A program made the position numbers and the translations under genes. A DNA stretch of 64,000 nucleotides from Roseobacter sp. GAI101 (lineage in GTDB: Bacteria; Pseudomonadota; Alphaproteobacteria; Rhodobacterales; Rhodobacteraceae): positions 1,761,762 to 1,825,761 of the forward strand of contig NZ_DS999213.1 in the NCBI RefSeq assembly GCF_000156335.1. Reading direction: 5' to 3'. Positions 18,693 to 29,868 of this stretch are shown here, piece by piece. Below the pieces are notes generated by a model, which worked only from the letters and a program-made list of their open reading frames with translations, was not told where the DNA came from and ran no database searches. The stretch's first letter is position 1. Each line of letters starts with the position of its first letter.

Positions 18693-18988
18693 GGCTTTGG
18701 CCCTTCAACAGCGCCGGGTCGGGCAAATGTCGTGGCGATCGTTCGCGCAGAGAAAAAGGCAAGGGCAAAGCCTGCCAGCGCGAAGGGCCCACCGACCGCC
18801 ACGGTGCCCCACCCAACCCCAAGCAGGGCGGCGATCCGCACCAAAGCGCTTAGCATCAGGACCCTGACCGGTCGGTCTGTCAGCAGGGCAAACCGCATAC
18901 CTAGGGCAAGGCCCATGAAAAACACGGTGCTGGCGACGGTCCCGACGCAGAACCCCAGCAGACCTGCACTCCAATCCACACCCGTCAT
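18689..18988 (-). CDS. atpR: N-ATPase accessory membrane protein AtpR
   Basis: A 99-residue protein with three predicted membrane helices, restricted to N-type ATPase operons and found here between atpQ and atpB as expected. A charged residue pattern within the membrane (MRFALLTDRPVRVLMLSALVRI) fits the proposed role in interacting with subunit c or assembling the ring, but no enzymatic role is known. Four-base overlaps on both sides. Confidence 0.85.
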   Translation of the reverse strand: MTGVDWSAGLLGFCVGTVASTVFFMGLALGMRFALLTDRPVRVLMLSALVRIAALLGVGWGTVAVGGPFALAGFALAFFSARTIATTFARPGAVEGPKP

Positions 18989-19268
18989 TTGTCATCCCCT
19001 TCCTTCTTGATCCACGACGCCGCGATAAAGGCCCCAAGCACGACGCCCACCAACATCAGGGCGATCGTCCAGGAAAAGCTTTGCGGGGCCACCCGGTCGA
19101 GCCAGAGCCCCAAAAACGCGCCGCCCACGGTCGGGACGGCAATCGACCAGCCGATCATGCCAAAGGTACCAATGCCCCGCAGCGGACTGGGCCCCGGATT
19201 GTCGCGTGCGGATTTCTTGCGCTGCGCATGGCGTGCGATGTCTTCCGCCGATTTGTCGGATTTGCGCG

Positions 19269-19272
<4 letters not shown>
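18985..19272 (-). CDS. atpQ: N-ATPase accessory membrane protein AtpQ (AtpI-like)
   Basis: A 95-residue protein with a charged N-terminus (RKSDKSAEDIARHAQRKK) and two membrane helices (FGMIGWSIAVPTVGGAFLGLWLD and IALMLVGVVLGAFIAASWI). The second half resembles the AtpI/F0F1 subunit family; its place in atpDCQRBEFAG identifies it as AtpQ. Possibly a cation carrier or assembly factor for the c-ring, by analogy with AtpI. Overlaps atpC and atpR by four bases each. Confidence 0.85.
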
Positions 19273-21674
<2,402 letters not shown>

Positions 21675-23048
21675 ATGCTACACAATGATAAACTTGAACA
21701 ATGGGACCGCGAGAACTTCTTTCACCCCTCAACCCATCTTGCCGAATTCGCGCGGGGCAATATCCCGCAGCGGGTGATCAAGACCGCCTCGGGCGTCCAC
21801 ATCGAAGACCGTGACGGCAACCGGATGCTGGATGCTTTCGCCGGGCTGTATTGCGTGAACGTCGGCTATGGCCGCACCGAGATTGCAGAAGCCATCGCCG
21901 ATCAGGCCAAGGAACTGGCCTATTACCATTCCTACGTCGGCCATGGCACCGAAGCGTCGATCACGCTTGCAAAGATGGTTCTGGACCGTGCGCCCGACCA
22001 TATGTCCAAGGTGTATTTCGGTCTTTCAGGATCGGATGCAAACGAAACCAACATCAAGCTGATCTGGTACTACAACAACATCTTGGGCCGTCCCCAGAAG
22101 AAAAAGATCATCTCGCGCTGGCGGGGGTATCACGGGTCCGGCCTGATGACAGGATCGCTGACCGGGCTGGATCTTTTCCACAAGAAATTCGACCTGCCCT
22201 TGGCACAGGTCATCCACACCGAAGCGCCGTTCTATTTCCAGCGTAAAAATCTGGATCAAAGCGAAAGCGAATTCGTCGCCCATTGTGTGGCCGAGCTTGA
22301 GGCGATGATTCACGCCGAAGGGGCCGACACCATTGCCGCCTTTATCGGTGAACCCGTGCTGGGCACCGGTGGCATCGTGCCGCCGCCCGCAGGCTATTGG
22401 CCCGCCATCCAAGAGGTTCTGGACCGCCATGACATCCTCCTGGTCGCAGACGAGGTCGTAACCGGGTTTGGCCGCCTGGGCACGATGTTCGGATCTGATC
22501 ACTATGGGATGCGCCCCGATCTGATCACCATCGCGAAGGGTTTGACATCGGCTTACGCGCCGCTTTCCGGGTCCATCGTATCCGAAAAAATGTGGGCGGT
22601 CCTGGAAAAGGGCACCGATGAAAACGGGCCAATCGGCCACGGTTGGACATATTCCGCGCACCCCATCGGTGCGGCTGCGGGCGTGGCAAATCTGGAATTG
22701 ATCGACAAACTGGGGCTGGTGGAAAATGCGGGGACCGTTGGCGGCTATCTGAACACCCAGATGCGCGCAGCCCTTGCCGACCACCCTCATGTGGGCGACG
22801 TCCGTGGCGAAGGCATGCTTTGCGCGGTCGAATTCGTGGCAGATAAGGACAGCCGGACGTTCTATGACGCAAGCGACAAGATCGGACCGCAGGTTGCCGC
22901 CAAACTGCTTGAGCAAAACAACGTTATTGCGCGTGCCATGCCTCAAGGTGATATTCTGGGGTTCGCACCGCCGTTCTGCCTGTCCAAGCAAGAGGCCGAC
23001 GAAGTTGTCGCCGCAACCCATCAGGCCGTGACGTCCGTTCTGGGCTGA
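21675..23048 (+). CDS. Class III aminotransferase (omega-amino acid/pyruvate type)
   Basis: A 457-residue PLP-dependent transaminase resembling the omega-amine:pyruvate aminotransferases common in Ruegeria. Motifs: [16 protein letters not shown] (active-site loop), the phosphate-binding [15 protein letters not shown], the substrate loop [31 protein letters not shown] (Asp to the pyridine nitrogen), and the PLP lysine in [16 protein letters not shown]. Likely donors are amines or omega-amino acids such as taurine, beta-alanine, GABA or putrescine, with pyruvate or another keto acid as acceptor; the exact substrate cannot be read. ATG 21675 has GAAGGG six bases upstream. Transcribed alone, with a terminator at 23151-23176. 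Confidence 0.9.
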   Translation: MLHNDKLEQWDRENFFHPSTHLAEFARGNIPQRVIKTASGVHIEDRDGNRMLDAFAGLYCVNVGYGRTEIAEAIADQAKELAYYHSYVGHGTEASITLAKMVLDRAPDHMSKVYFGLSGSDANETNIKLIWYYNNILGRPQKKKIISRWRGYHGSGLMTGSLTGLDLFHKKFDLPLAQVIHTEAPFYFQRKNLDQSESEFVAHCVAELEAMIHAEGADTIAAFIGEPVLGTGGIVPPPAGYWPAIQEVLDRHDILLVADEVVTGFGRLGTMFGSDHYGMRPDLITIAKGLTSAYAPLSGSIVSEKMWAVLEKGTDENGPIGHGWTYSAHPIGAAAGVANLELIDKLGLVENAGTVGGYLNTQMRAALADHPHVGDVRGEGMLCAVEFVADKDSRTFYDASDKIGPQVAAKLLEQNNVIARAMPQGDILGFAPPFCLSKQEADEVVAATHQAVTSVLG

Positions 23049-23070
23049 ATTCGATAGACCAAAGGCGATG

Positions 23071-23118
23071 GCCACGCAGCGCTGTATCTGAAATTTCGGA
23101 CGATGCAGCGCCGCGTGG
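23071..23118 (+). terminator. Long stem-loop after the aminotransferase
   Basis: Two 14-base arms (23071-23084 and 23105-23118, GCCACGC... and ...CGTGGC) pair with one mismatch around a 20-base loop, 22 bp after the aminotransferase stop. No T-run follows; it may protect the 3' end of the message, with termination at the next hairpin. Confidence 0.45.
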
Positions 23119-23150
23119 CTAAGCCGACATAAAGCTAGAATCTATCAGGA

Positions 23151-23176
23151 AGGCGGCCGGAGACAGGCCGTCTTTT
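23151..23176 (+). terminator. Rho-independent terminator after the aminotransferase
   Basis: AGGCGGCC (23151-23158), loop GGAGACA, GGCCGTCT (23166-23173) with one G-T pair, followed by TTT. It lies between the aminotransferase and the convergent RTX protease gene. Confidence 0.55.
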
Positions 23177-23291
23177 GCCCCTCCGACTGTCGGGTTCAGA
23201 AAGTGTTGACCGCTCCGTTTTCGGATGAGCGGCACTGATGCCCTTCTCCTCTCCCCCCGGTTATGTGCCTTCTCCGTCGGCCCTCAATCAC

Positions 23292-26200
23292 TCAGATCAA
23301 CCACGCTTCTGTCAGTTCTGTCGTCGCCGCGATGCCTTGCAGATAGGCCAGTTCGACAGGGTCATTCGCACCCAGCCCGTCTGTATCGAACATCAGCCAG
23401 GAATCCCGGCTCGTGATCGCCTCAAGTCCCACAATGCCCTGCGCAATCGCCGCTGACACGCTAAAGCCGAAATCATCCAACATGTTCGACACCTCGATCA
23501 TATCGCCCTGACGCAGCTTCATATCGCTAATGGTGTCGCCCGCATCATCCAGCGTATTGAAGACGAATACATCCGCACCGGACCCACCCAGCAGCATGTC
23601 CGCGCCCATCCCGCCAATCAGCCGGTCATTACCCGACCCAGCATTGAGAATGTCATCGCCCGCACCGCCATCAAGCAGGTCATCGCCGCTGTCGCCGTAA
23701 ACCCTGTCATTCCCGGCATCGCCGGAAAGTACGTCATCACCGGTGGCCCCGCTGATATAGTCGTCTCCGTCGCCGCCAGTCACCGTGTCGTGCCCGGTTT
23801 CGGCATAAATCCTGTCAGTGCCGGCCCCGCCATCAATCTGATCTTCGCCCGCGCCGCCTTTGATGTAATCAGCCCCGTCGCCGCCGCTGACCGTATCATT
23901 TCCGCTGTCGGCGTAGATCCTGTCGGTGCCAGCCCCGCCATCGACCAGATCGTCACCCGAGCCCCCTGCGATGTAATCGTCGCCCTCGCCCCCCGCGACC
24001 GTATCGTTCCCGCTTTCCGCATAAATCTTGTCATTGTCGGCCCCGCCATCAATCTGATCGTCGCCAGCATCCCCTTTCAGGTAGTCATTGCCGCTGCCGC
24101 CCAGGATCGTGTCATCGCCGCTGTCGCCATAGATATTGTCGTTGCCCGCGTCCCCGCTGACCAGATCATTGTCCCTGCCCGCCTGGATATAGTCGTTGCC
24201 GTTCCCCCCCGAGATCACATCATTGCCAGCGTCGCCAAATATCTTGTCGTTGCCATCGCCGCCAAGGATACCGTCAGCGCCGCCATCACCGTCCAGATAA
24301 TCATCGCCAGTGCCGCCGTCGATCATGTCATTGCCGTCACCCGCGCCGACGCGGTCGTTCCCGTCACCGCCGGAAATGATATCGCTGCCGCTGCGGGTCG
24401 TAATCTTGTCATTACCGCTGCCCCCGTCGACCGTGTTATCACCGTCGCCGCCATCCAGGATGTCATCGTCAGCCCCGCCATCAAGACTATCATTCCCCTC
24501 GCGGCCAAATAGCCGGTCCCGGCCATCGTTCCCGCGCAGGTCATCATCGCCAAGGTCGCCATAGACGATGTCATTGCCGTCACCGCCCGCAATCGTGTCA
24601 TCGCCGTCCTGACCATATAGCGTATCGTTGCGGGCACCACCGTCCATCTGGTCATCACCGGCTTCACCACGCATCTGGTCGTTGCCGGCACCGCCCGCCA
24701 GCGTGTCATTGCCGGTACCACCGTACAGGCGGTCATTACCGTCATCGCCTTGGAGGATGTCGTCGCCATCGCCCCCATACAGCATGTCGATCCCGGTGCC
24801 GCCGATCAGCGCATCATTCCCCGCCATGCCATACAGGCGATCATTGCCGCCCATCCCGTAGATCAGATTATCCGACCCGTTGCCGGTGCCACGGTCGTTC
24901 TTGCTGCCAAGGATCAGGTTTTCGATGATTGTCCCGGCATCAATGATCAGCTTGTTGCTGCCGATACGCCCGGTCACGCCGCTGTTCAGATCTATGGTCG
25001 CTGCGTAGGTGACCAAGCTGAGATCCAGCACATCCGTGCCGCCATCGGTGTCGATGATGAACCCACCATCCCGGCTCCAGGTGGTCATCGTGGTGTTCGA
25101 AATCGTATAATTCGTGTCGACCGATCCGTTGGGGATCGGGCCGGTGCCTGGGCCCGTCGGCGCACCGCTGGCGTCGATGATGTCATAGACCGAACTTGTC
25201 GCCGCAACGCCGGAAAGAAAGGCAACCTGCACCGCCGACCCCGACCCGGCCCCATCGCTGTCAACCGACAGATAGGACCCGCCAGAAGTCGCCACCAGTG
25301 CCACGATCCCGTCGGCCACCGCATCCGTGCCCGTGTACCCGATAGAGGTCAGCAGATCGCGCAAATCAATCCGATCGCTTTGCGCCAATGAGAAATCGGT
25401 GACGGTATCGCCAGCCTCGTCCAGGGCGGCATAGACGAAACGGTCCGCCCCCACGCCGCCGGACAATATATCGCTGCCCTGACCGCCTATCAGGACATCA
25501 TCCCCGCCATTGCCAAGAATGGTATCGTTGCCAGCGCCGCTTGAAATCCGGTTACCCGCGTCATTGCCGAAGATATAATCGTGGCCGCTGCCCGTCGTTG
25601 CGTTCTCGATCACGGTATTGCGCCCGATCGACAGGTTTCCGGTTCGGCCGTTGATGTTCGAATAGGTTTCGGCGCGCAGATCGAGCATCTGGTTGTGGGT
25701 GCGCGAGGTCAGGTTGATGACATCGGTGCCGCCATTATCGACGATTGCCACCGACCAGTTTGTTCCCAACTCCATGCCCCATTGGCCAGTGTTCGCGCTG
25801 TCGCCATAAATGCTGTCACCGGTCGCAACAGAGGTGGGTGCCCCGTAAAGCTTTTGGATCGCCGCAATATCGCCCAATTGCGCCGAGGCCAGAAACAACC
25901 TTGTGGCATTGGTGTTCGGATTTTCGTTCTGGTCAAAATAGGACATCACCGTGGTCTGCCAACTGTCATTGGCAAAATGGGCGTCGCTCGCAAAACTGGC
26001 GCTGCCATTATACATCCCGGAATGCCCCAAACCCAACGCATGGCCGATCTCGTGAATGAAGGTTTGCAGGTAATAGTCACCATAGCCCTGCCAACTGTCC
26101 GAGATATTGACCCGCGACTCGATGATCCTGGTCCCCATCGTGGTGGAACTGTTATAGGCACCTGAATTTGCAGAACTGAAAACGATGTCGGCGCTGCTGC

Positions 26201-26525
26201 CTTGCACGAACTTCAGACCGCTGACCGCAGTCCAGGCGTCCAGCGCGCGCAGCGCCGTCGTCTCGGCCACGGTACCCAGCGCGCGCAGATCAACCGTCAA
26301 CGTATCGCCGGTCTGCACGTCAAAAGACCGCTGCGACATGTTGTTATCCTGCCAGAAACCGACCGTCAGATAATCCGCAATCTGATCAATGGAGTAAACC
26401 GGCAGCGTGGCATTGATCTGCGTCGTGGTTCCGGACGTGACGCTGGCCATCGTATCCAGACTGCGGATCCCATGGGTGTCATATGTTGTCAAATTCGGCT
26501 TCAGGGTTTGGCACATCATACACAT
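23292..26525 (-). CDS. RTX/serralysin-type M10 metalloprotease with two beta-roll blocks
   Basis: A 1077-residue secreted protein. Residues ~45-230 are an M10 zinc protease: the site FIHEIGHALGLGHSG has ligands His158, His162, His168 with Glu159 catalytic, and the Met-turn is Met194 in TTVMSYF. Block 1 of calcium-binding GGxGxDxUx nonapeptides covers ~308-360 and is followed by an M10-type C-terminal module (~355-450). Block 2 (~545-985) has some 45 further repeats and ends in a second, similar module (~975-1070). There is no N-terminal signal peptide, as expected for type I (ABC) secretion using the C-terminus. No secretion genes lie beside it. Start ATG 26525 lacks a strong ribosome binding site; ATG 26450 is possible. 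It probably degrades extracellular protein. Confidence 0.85.
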   Translation of the reverse strand: MCMMCQTLKPNLTTYDTHGIRSLDTMASVTSGTTTQINATLPVYSIDQIADYLTVGFWQDNNMSQRSFDVQTGDTLTVDLRALGTVAETTALRALDAWTAVSGLKFVQGSSADIVFSSANSGAYNSSTTMGTRIIESRVNISDSWQGYGDYYLQTFIHEIGHALGLGHSGMYNGSASFASDAHFANDSWQTTVMSYFDQNENPNTNATRLFLASAQLGDIAAIQKLYGAPTSVATGDSIYGDSANTGQWGMELGTNWSVAIVDNGGTDVINLTSRTHNQMLDLRAETYSNINGRTGNLSIGRNTVIENATTGSGHDYIFGNDAGNRISSGAGNDTILGNGGDDVLIGGQGSDILSGGVGADRFVYAALDEAGDTVTDFSLAQSDRIDLRDLLTSIGYTGTDAVADGIVALVATSGGSYLSVDSDGAGSGSAVQVAFLSGVAATSSVYDIIDASGAPTGPGTGPIPNGSVDTNYTISNTTMTTWSRDGGFIIDTDGGTDVLDLSLVTYAATIDLNSGVTGRIGSNKLIIDAGTIIENLILGSKNDRGTGNGSDNLIYGMGGNDRLYGMAGNDALIGGTGIDMLYGGDGDDILQGDDGNDRLYGGTGNDTLAGGAGNDQMRGEAGDDQMDGGARNDTLYGQDGDDTIAGGDGNDIVYGDLGDDDLRGNDGRDRLFGREGNDSLDGGADDDILDGGDGDNTVDGGSGNDKITTRSGSDIISGGDGNDRVGAGDGNDMIDGGTGDDYLDGDGGADGILGGDGNDKIFGDAGNDVISGGNGNDYIQAGRDNDLVSGDAGNDNIYGDSGDDTILGGSGNDYLKGDAGDDQIDGGADNDKIYAESGNDTVAGGEGDDYIAGGSGDDLVDGGAGTDRIYADSGNDTVSGGDGADYIKGGAGEDQIDGGAGTDRIYAETGHDTVTGGDGDDYISGATGDDVLSGDAGNDRVYGDSGDDLLDGGAGDDILNAGSGNDRLIGGMGADMLLGGSGADVFVFNTLDDAGDTISDMKLRQGDMIEVSNMLDDFGFSVSAAIAQGIVGLEAITSRDSWLMFDTDGLGANDPVELAYLQGIAATTELTEAWLI
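23571..24887 (-). repeat. Main RTX nonapeptide repeat block (about 45 units)
   Basis: Protein-coding tandem repeats of 27 bases encoding GGxGxDxUx units, residues ~547-985 of the RTX protease. Units are diverged but share GGNGND/GDSGDD-type cores that bind calcium between turns. The last part (nt ~23700-24100) has near-identical longer periods, about two to four units each, such as GGAGTDRIYAESGxDTV, which points to recent duplication. Confidence 0.85.
25446..25604 (-). repeat. First, short RTX repeat block
   Basis: Residues ~308-360 of the same protease: IFGNDAGNRISSGAGNDTI and three or four more nonapeptides, directly after the peptidase domain, in the place the single beta-roll occupies in ordinary serralysins. 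Confidence 0.8.
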
Positions 26526-27179
26526 AATCAGGTCACTTTTATTAAATTCGGGTCATGCTGACCGTTGAAATCACTGCAGCCATGCAGCGTCGCCGTGCGA
26601 CTGCTTCACGGGAATGGGGATAAGGTGCGCCGCACAGGATGGATCATGCGCCCGAAATATGGCGCATGTTTCGGGGCCGGGAATGGACCTTGGCATTGCA
26701 GTTGTGATCGCATCCACCAGATCGCGAAATTTGTCATTCGACATCAAAGTCAAACAACACCAAGCCAAGGAGGGGGATTTGAAAACCATCAGAACACCAG
26801 CAATCGAGTTTCCGGATTTTCCGGTTCAAGACGCAGGTCATTCTGACGCGATCCCCATGCAATCTCCGATCATCAAGGAATTAGCTTGGCCAAAATGTGT
26901 CAAATTAAAGACCTGATTTCCGGAGGGCCCGGCCATGGGCAATTGATCAAGCACCCCAGCTTTTCGTTCAAAATGGCTTTGCATTGCCAGCGATGATCGG
27001 CAAATATGTGACAAGCCCGCAGAACTGCTGCGGCATGTGCATGTCTTTTTGGCCGGCCCTTCCGAAATAACCCCCACCCCTCGGAGAGAAGGTGCCGATA
27101 TCTTGATCATAAACAGCCGGTTAGCGTTGCTTTCCTTCCAGCATTCAGATCACAGGAATGCACGCTTGGGGTTTGCCGC
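26526..27179. other. Intergenic stretch between RTX protease and EamA transporter
   Basis: About 650 bp with no confident gene. The only item worth noting is a possible small plus-strand frame, TTG 26779 to TGA 26916 (45 codons), preceded by a strong AGGAGGGGG six bases upstream. Its product (MKTIRTPAIEFPDFPVQDAG at the start) is not recognised. The rest shows no terminator, repeat or RNA signal that I could see. Confidence 0.5.
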
Positions 27180-28082
27180 ATGACCCAGCAAAGCCGTGCA
27201 ATCCTACTGATGTTGGGCGCGATTTTCTGCTTTTCAATCATGGACGCCACCGTCAAGGCCGTGGCCCCCAGCGTTGGCGTTCTTCCGGCACTTTGGGCCC
27301 GCTATGCAGGACAGATGCTTTTGGTCTTCATCCTTGTGCTCCCGCGTCTGAAACACGTGGTCCGCACACGGTATCCGGGGCTGCAGTTTCTGCGCTCCAT
27401 CCTGTTGATGAGCGCGACCGCCTTCTTTTTCACGGGGTTAACCCTGATCCCGCTGACCGATGCTGCGGCACTGATGTCCACCAACCCCGTTCTGATCACC
27501 CTGGGTGCCGCGCTCTTTCTTGGCGAAGCCCTTGGCGTACGGCGCGTTACGGGCATTGCTGTGGCGCTGGTTGGCGCGATGATCGTGATACGTCCCGGCA
27601 GTGACGTGTTCAGCCTGTCCGCGCTGCTGCCACTGGCTGCGGCCGCCTGTTATTCCGGCTACGCGTTGCTGACCCGCCATGTCGGTGCCGACGAAGACAT
27701 CTGGACGTCGCTTTTCTATACCGGATTGGTTGGGACCGTAATTTTGAGTCTGGCGGTTCCCTTCAGGTGGCAATCACCGGACATGGCCAGCGTTGGCCTG
27801 ATGATCGTCATCGCGCTGGCGGGAACCCTTGGGCAGCTCGCCTTGATCAGGGCATTTTCACAAGGCGAGGCCGCGATATTGGCCCCCTATTCTTATGCCG
27901 GGCTGGCTTTCGCAGCATTTTGGGGGCTGGTATTCTTTGGCGAAACACCGGATTTCTGGACTGTCTTCGGCAGCCTCGTGATCGCGGGGGCCGGTCTTTA
28001 TGTCTGGCACCGTGAAACCTACGCCAAGCGCGCGTATTCCCCTTCGTCATCAAAGGTTGAAATGCCGACCTTCAAACGATGA
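27180..28082 (+). CDS. EamA/DMT-superfamily transporter
   Basis: A 300-residue inner-membrane protein with ten hydrophobic helices arranged as two EamA repeats (residues ~5-135 and ~145-280). Repeat signatures: AIFCFSIMDATVKA, LPALWARYAGQMLLVF and SAFFFTGLTLIPLTDAAALMSTNPV in the first; TLGQLALIRAFSQGEAAILAPYSYAGLAFAAFWGLVFFGE in the second. Such proteins are usually exporters of amino acids or other metabolites; the substrate cannot be read. ATG 27180 has no strong ribosome binding site. Transcribed alone toward the convergent kinase operon, with 260 bp between them showing no clear terminator. Confidence 0.85.
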   Translation: MTQQSRAILLMLGAIFCFSIMDATVKAVAPSVGVLPALWARYAGQMLLVFILVLPRLKHVVRTRYPGLQFLRSILLMSATAFFFTGLTLIPLTDAAALMSTNPVLITLGAALFLGEALGVRRVTGIAVALVGAMIVIRPGSDVFSLSALLPLAAAACYSGYALLTRHVGADEDIWTSLFYTGLVGTVILSLAVPFRWQSPDMASVGLMIVIALAGTLGQLALIRAFSQGEAAILAPYSYAGLAFAAFWGLVFFGETPDFWTVFGSLVIAGAGLYVWHRETYAKRAYSPSSSKVEMPTFKR

Positions 28083-28342
28083 CTTTTTGCCGCCACCAAG
28101 CCGCGTCACTTTCGGTAGTGGACGTTGCGATCTCCCAAATCGGTACCACGCGGCTTCTTCTGTTCTTTCGTTCGTTGTGATCCATTTAACCGAACTTTCT
28201 TGTCGGAAAATTCAGCAGTTCAGTGTCGATGTTTCTCAGGTTTTTCCGGTCAGGTTCCTCGCCTGCTTGCCGATTGGTGGGCTTTCAATGCGCCGCCGTC
28301 CAGGGCACCTCGGCGATCTGCAGGCAAGCGCAAGCAAACCCT

Positions 28343-29419
28343 CTATTTACTCGGGAACTCCAAGATGAATGTTGTTCCTTCATTGAACTTGGACTGACAC
28401 CATATTTTGCCGCCATGGCGATCCATGATCTTCTTGCAAGTTGCCAACCCCAAGCCCGTGCCGTTGAACTCTTCATCGCGGTGCAAGCGTCTGAAAGGCT
28501 CAAAAATTCGTTTCAGGTATTTTTCTTCAATCCCGATACCGTTGTCTTCGATGCGTATCTGACGACTACTCCCCGCTGTCACAGAGGTGATCCTAACCCG
28601 CGGAAGGTCAGATCGATTGTATTTGATTCCATTTCCCACAATGTTTTGAAGTATCTGCATCATCTGCGGCGGACTTCCGTGTATTACTGGCAATGACCCG
28701 TCACTGAATATCTGCGCGCCGGCAGCCCTTAAATCGGAGGACAAATTCAGCCGGGCCGCATCAAGTTGCACGTTAAGGTCAACCGCCTCGAATACCGGGT
28801 GCGCGCTACTTTGCTCTGTATATGACTTGAGTGACATGATCAGCCGATCCATCCGGTCCGCACCCTGCGCAATGAAACTGAGCACCCTGTGATGCTCGAT
28901 CGCTACTTTCGGTGGCAGATCTTCCTTCAGCATCTCAATCGCGTTGGTGACAGATTGAAGCGGAGCACGCAGATCATGGACAAGGACATTTGCAAATATC
29001 GTCAACTCATCTTGTTGTTCCTGAATCTTTTTTCGCATCGAAGCGCGCTCAGTCGCGTTCGTTATGGCGCGTTGCAGGCTATCGGGATTGATCTTTTCTT
29101 TGGGCAGATATTCCTGCGCCCCTATTTTCATCGCTTCAACGGCAATGTGTTCATCGCCATTTCCGGTAACCATAACCACCGCAATCATAGGCTCGATTTC
29201 GAGTATCTCTCTCAATACCGCCAGTCCATCGGCACCCGGCAATGAATAATCCAGGGTCACACAGTCGATCTGTTGGCCGCTCGCAATATGTGCGATGCAT
29301 GATTTCCCGTCCACAGCTTCTAGAAATGGAAGAGCAAATCCATCCATAGCATTAAGGTTTCGGGTAATCACTTCCCGGTCATCCGGGTTATCATCTACGA
29401 CCAGGATATGTTTTTTCAT
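28343..29419 (-). CDS. Hybrid receiver - histidine kinase
   Basis: A 358-residue cytoplasmic protein. Residues 1-125 form a response-regulator receiver (ILVVDDNPDD; phospho-acceptor Asp in CVTLDYSLPGADG; MVTGNGDE; EYLPKEKINPDSL). A short coiled coil leads to a HisKA dimer with the H-box LVHDLRAPLQSV, then HATPase_c with N-box QNIVGNGIKYNR, G1 IEDNGIGIEE and G2 GTGLGLATCKKI. A receiver in front of a kinase suggests that it accepts phosphate from the upstream kinase or regulator and modulates its own output. ATG 29419 (MKKHILVVDDN) is the natural receiver start. It follows the Rcp1-like regulator by 7 bp, so the two are co-transcribed. Confidence 0.9.
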   Translation of the reverse strand: MKKHILVVDDNPDDREVITRNLNAMDGFALPFLEAVDGKSCIAHIASGQQIDCVTLDYSLPGADGLAVLREILEIEPMIAVVMVTGNGDEHIAVEAMKIGAQEYLPKEKINPDSLQRAITNATERASMRKKIQEQQDELTIFANVLVHDLRAPLQSVTNAIEMLKEDLPPKVAIEHHRVLSFIAQGADRMDRLIMSLKSYTEQSSAHPVFEAVDLNVQLDAARLNLSSDLRAAGAQIFSDGSLPVIHGSPPQMMQILQNIVGNGIKYNRSDLPRVRITSVTAGSSRQIRIEDNGIGIEEKYLKRIFEPFRRLHRDEEFNGTGLGLATCKKIMDRHGGKIWCQSKFNEGTTFILEFPSK

Positions 29420-29426
29420 TTCAAAA

Positions 29427-29861
29427 TCACTTCGGCAAAACTGCGATCTGGAACCAGTAATCATGAAGCCGTAATATGGCCTCTACAAAATCGTTCCAGT
29501 AAATTGGTTTGTGAACATAAGTGTTTGCACCTGCACGATAACTCGCGTCGATGTCTTCTTGGGCCGTTGATGTCGTCATGACCACCACGGGGATTTTGCA
29601 AAGCGCATCGTCTTGCTTGATCCGTTTAAGAACCTGTCGCCCATCAAGCCCGGGCATGTTGAGATCGAGCAAGATCAAGCTGGGGGGGCCGTGTTCATCC
29701 CGCGACGCATACTGGCCGTCCCGGTTCAAATAATCCAATGCATCCTGCCCATCGCGACACCGGACAATAGGATTTGAAAGGTTCTTTTTTCTAAATAGTG
29801 CACGTTCGGTTGCTTCGAAATCATCGTCATTATCTTCGACGATCAGAATGGTTTGGCTCAT
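29427..29861 (-). CDS. Rcp1-like single-domain response regulator
   Basis: A 144-residue stand-alone receiver with no output domain. It has ILIVEDNDDD (acidic pocket), the phospho-acceptor Asp in LILLDLNMPGLDGRQVL, VVVMTTSTAQED (Thr/Ser switch) and the Lys of YVHKPIYWNDF. The extended loop and C-terminal helix match the Rcp1 type, which in cyanobacteria receives phosphate from phytochrome or ethylene-receptor-like kinases. Start ATG 29861 (MSQTIL). Located 7 bp after the ETR1-like kinase frame and 7 bp before the hybrid kinase; its output is presumably by protein contact. Confidence 0.9.
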   Translation of the reverse strand: MSQTILIVEDNDDDFEATERALFRKKNLSNPIVRCRDGQDALDYLNRDGQYASRDEHGPPSLILLDLNMPGLDGRQVLKRIKQDDALCKIPVVVMTTSTAQEDIDASYRAGANTYVHKPIYWNDFVEAILRLHDYWFQIAVLPK

Positions 29862-29868
29862 GTTCAGA

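Noticed and set aside
22026-23075. 349-codon minus-strand frame opposite the aminotransferase
   Set aside because: The plus strand has all class III aminotransferase motifs; the antisense product shows none.
23571-24887. Regular short repeats that might look like a CRISPR array
   Set aside because: Period of 27 bases in frame, degenerate units and clear GGxGxD translation: RTX protein repeats, not direct repeats with unique spacers.
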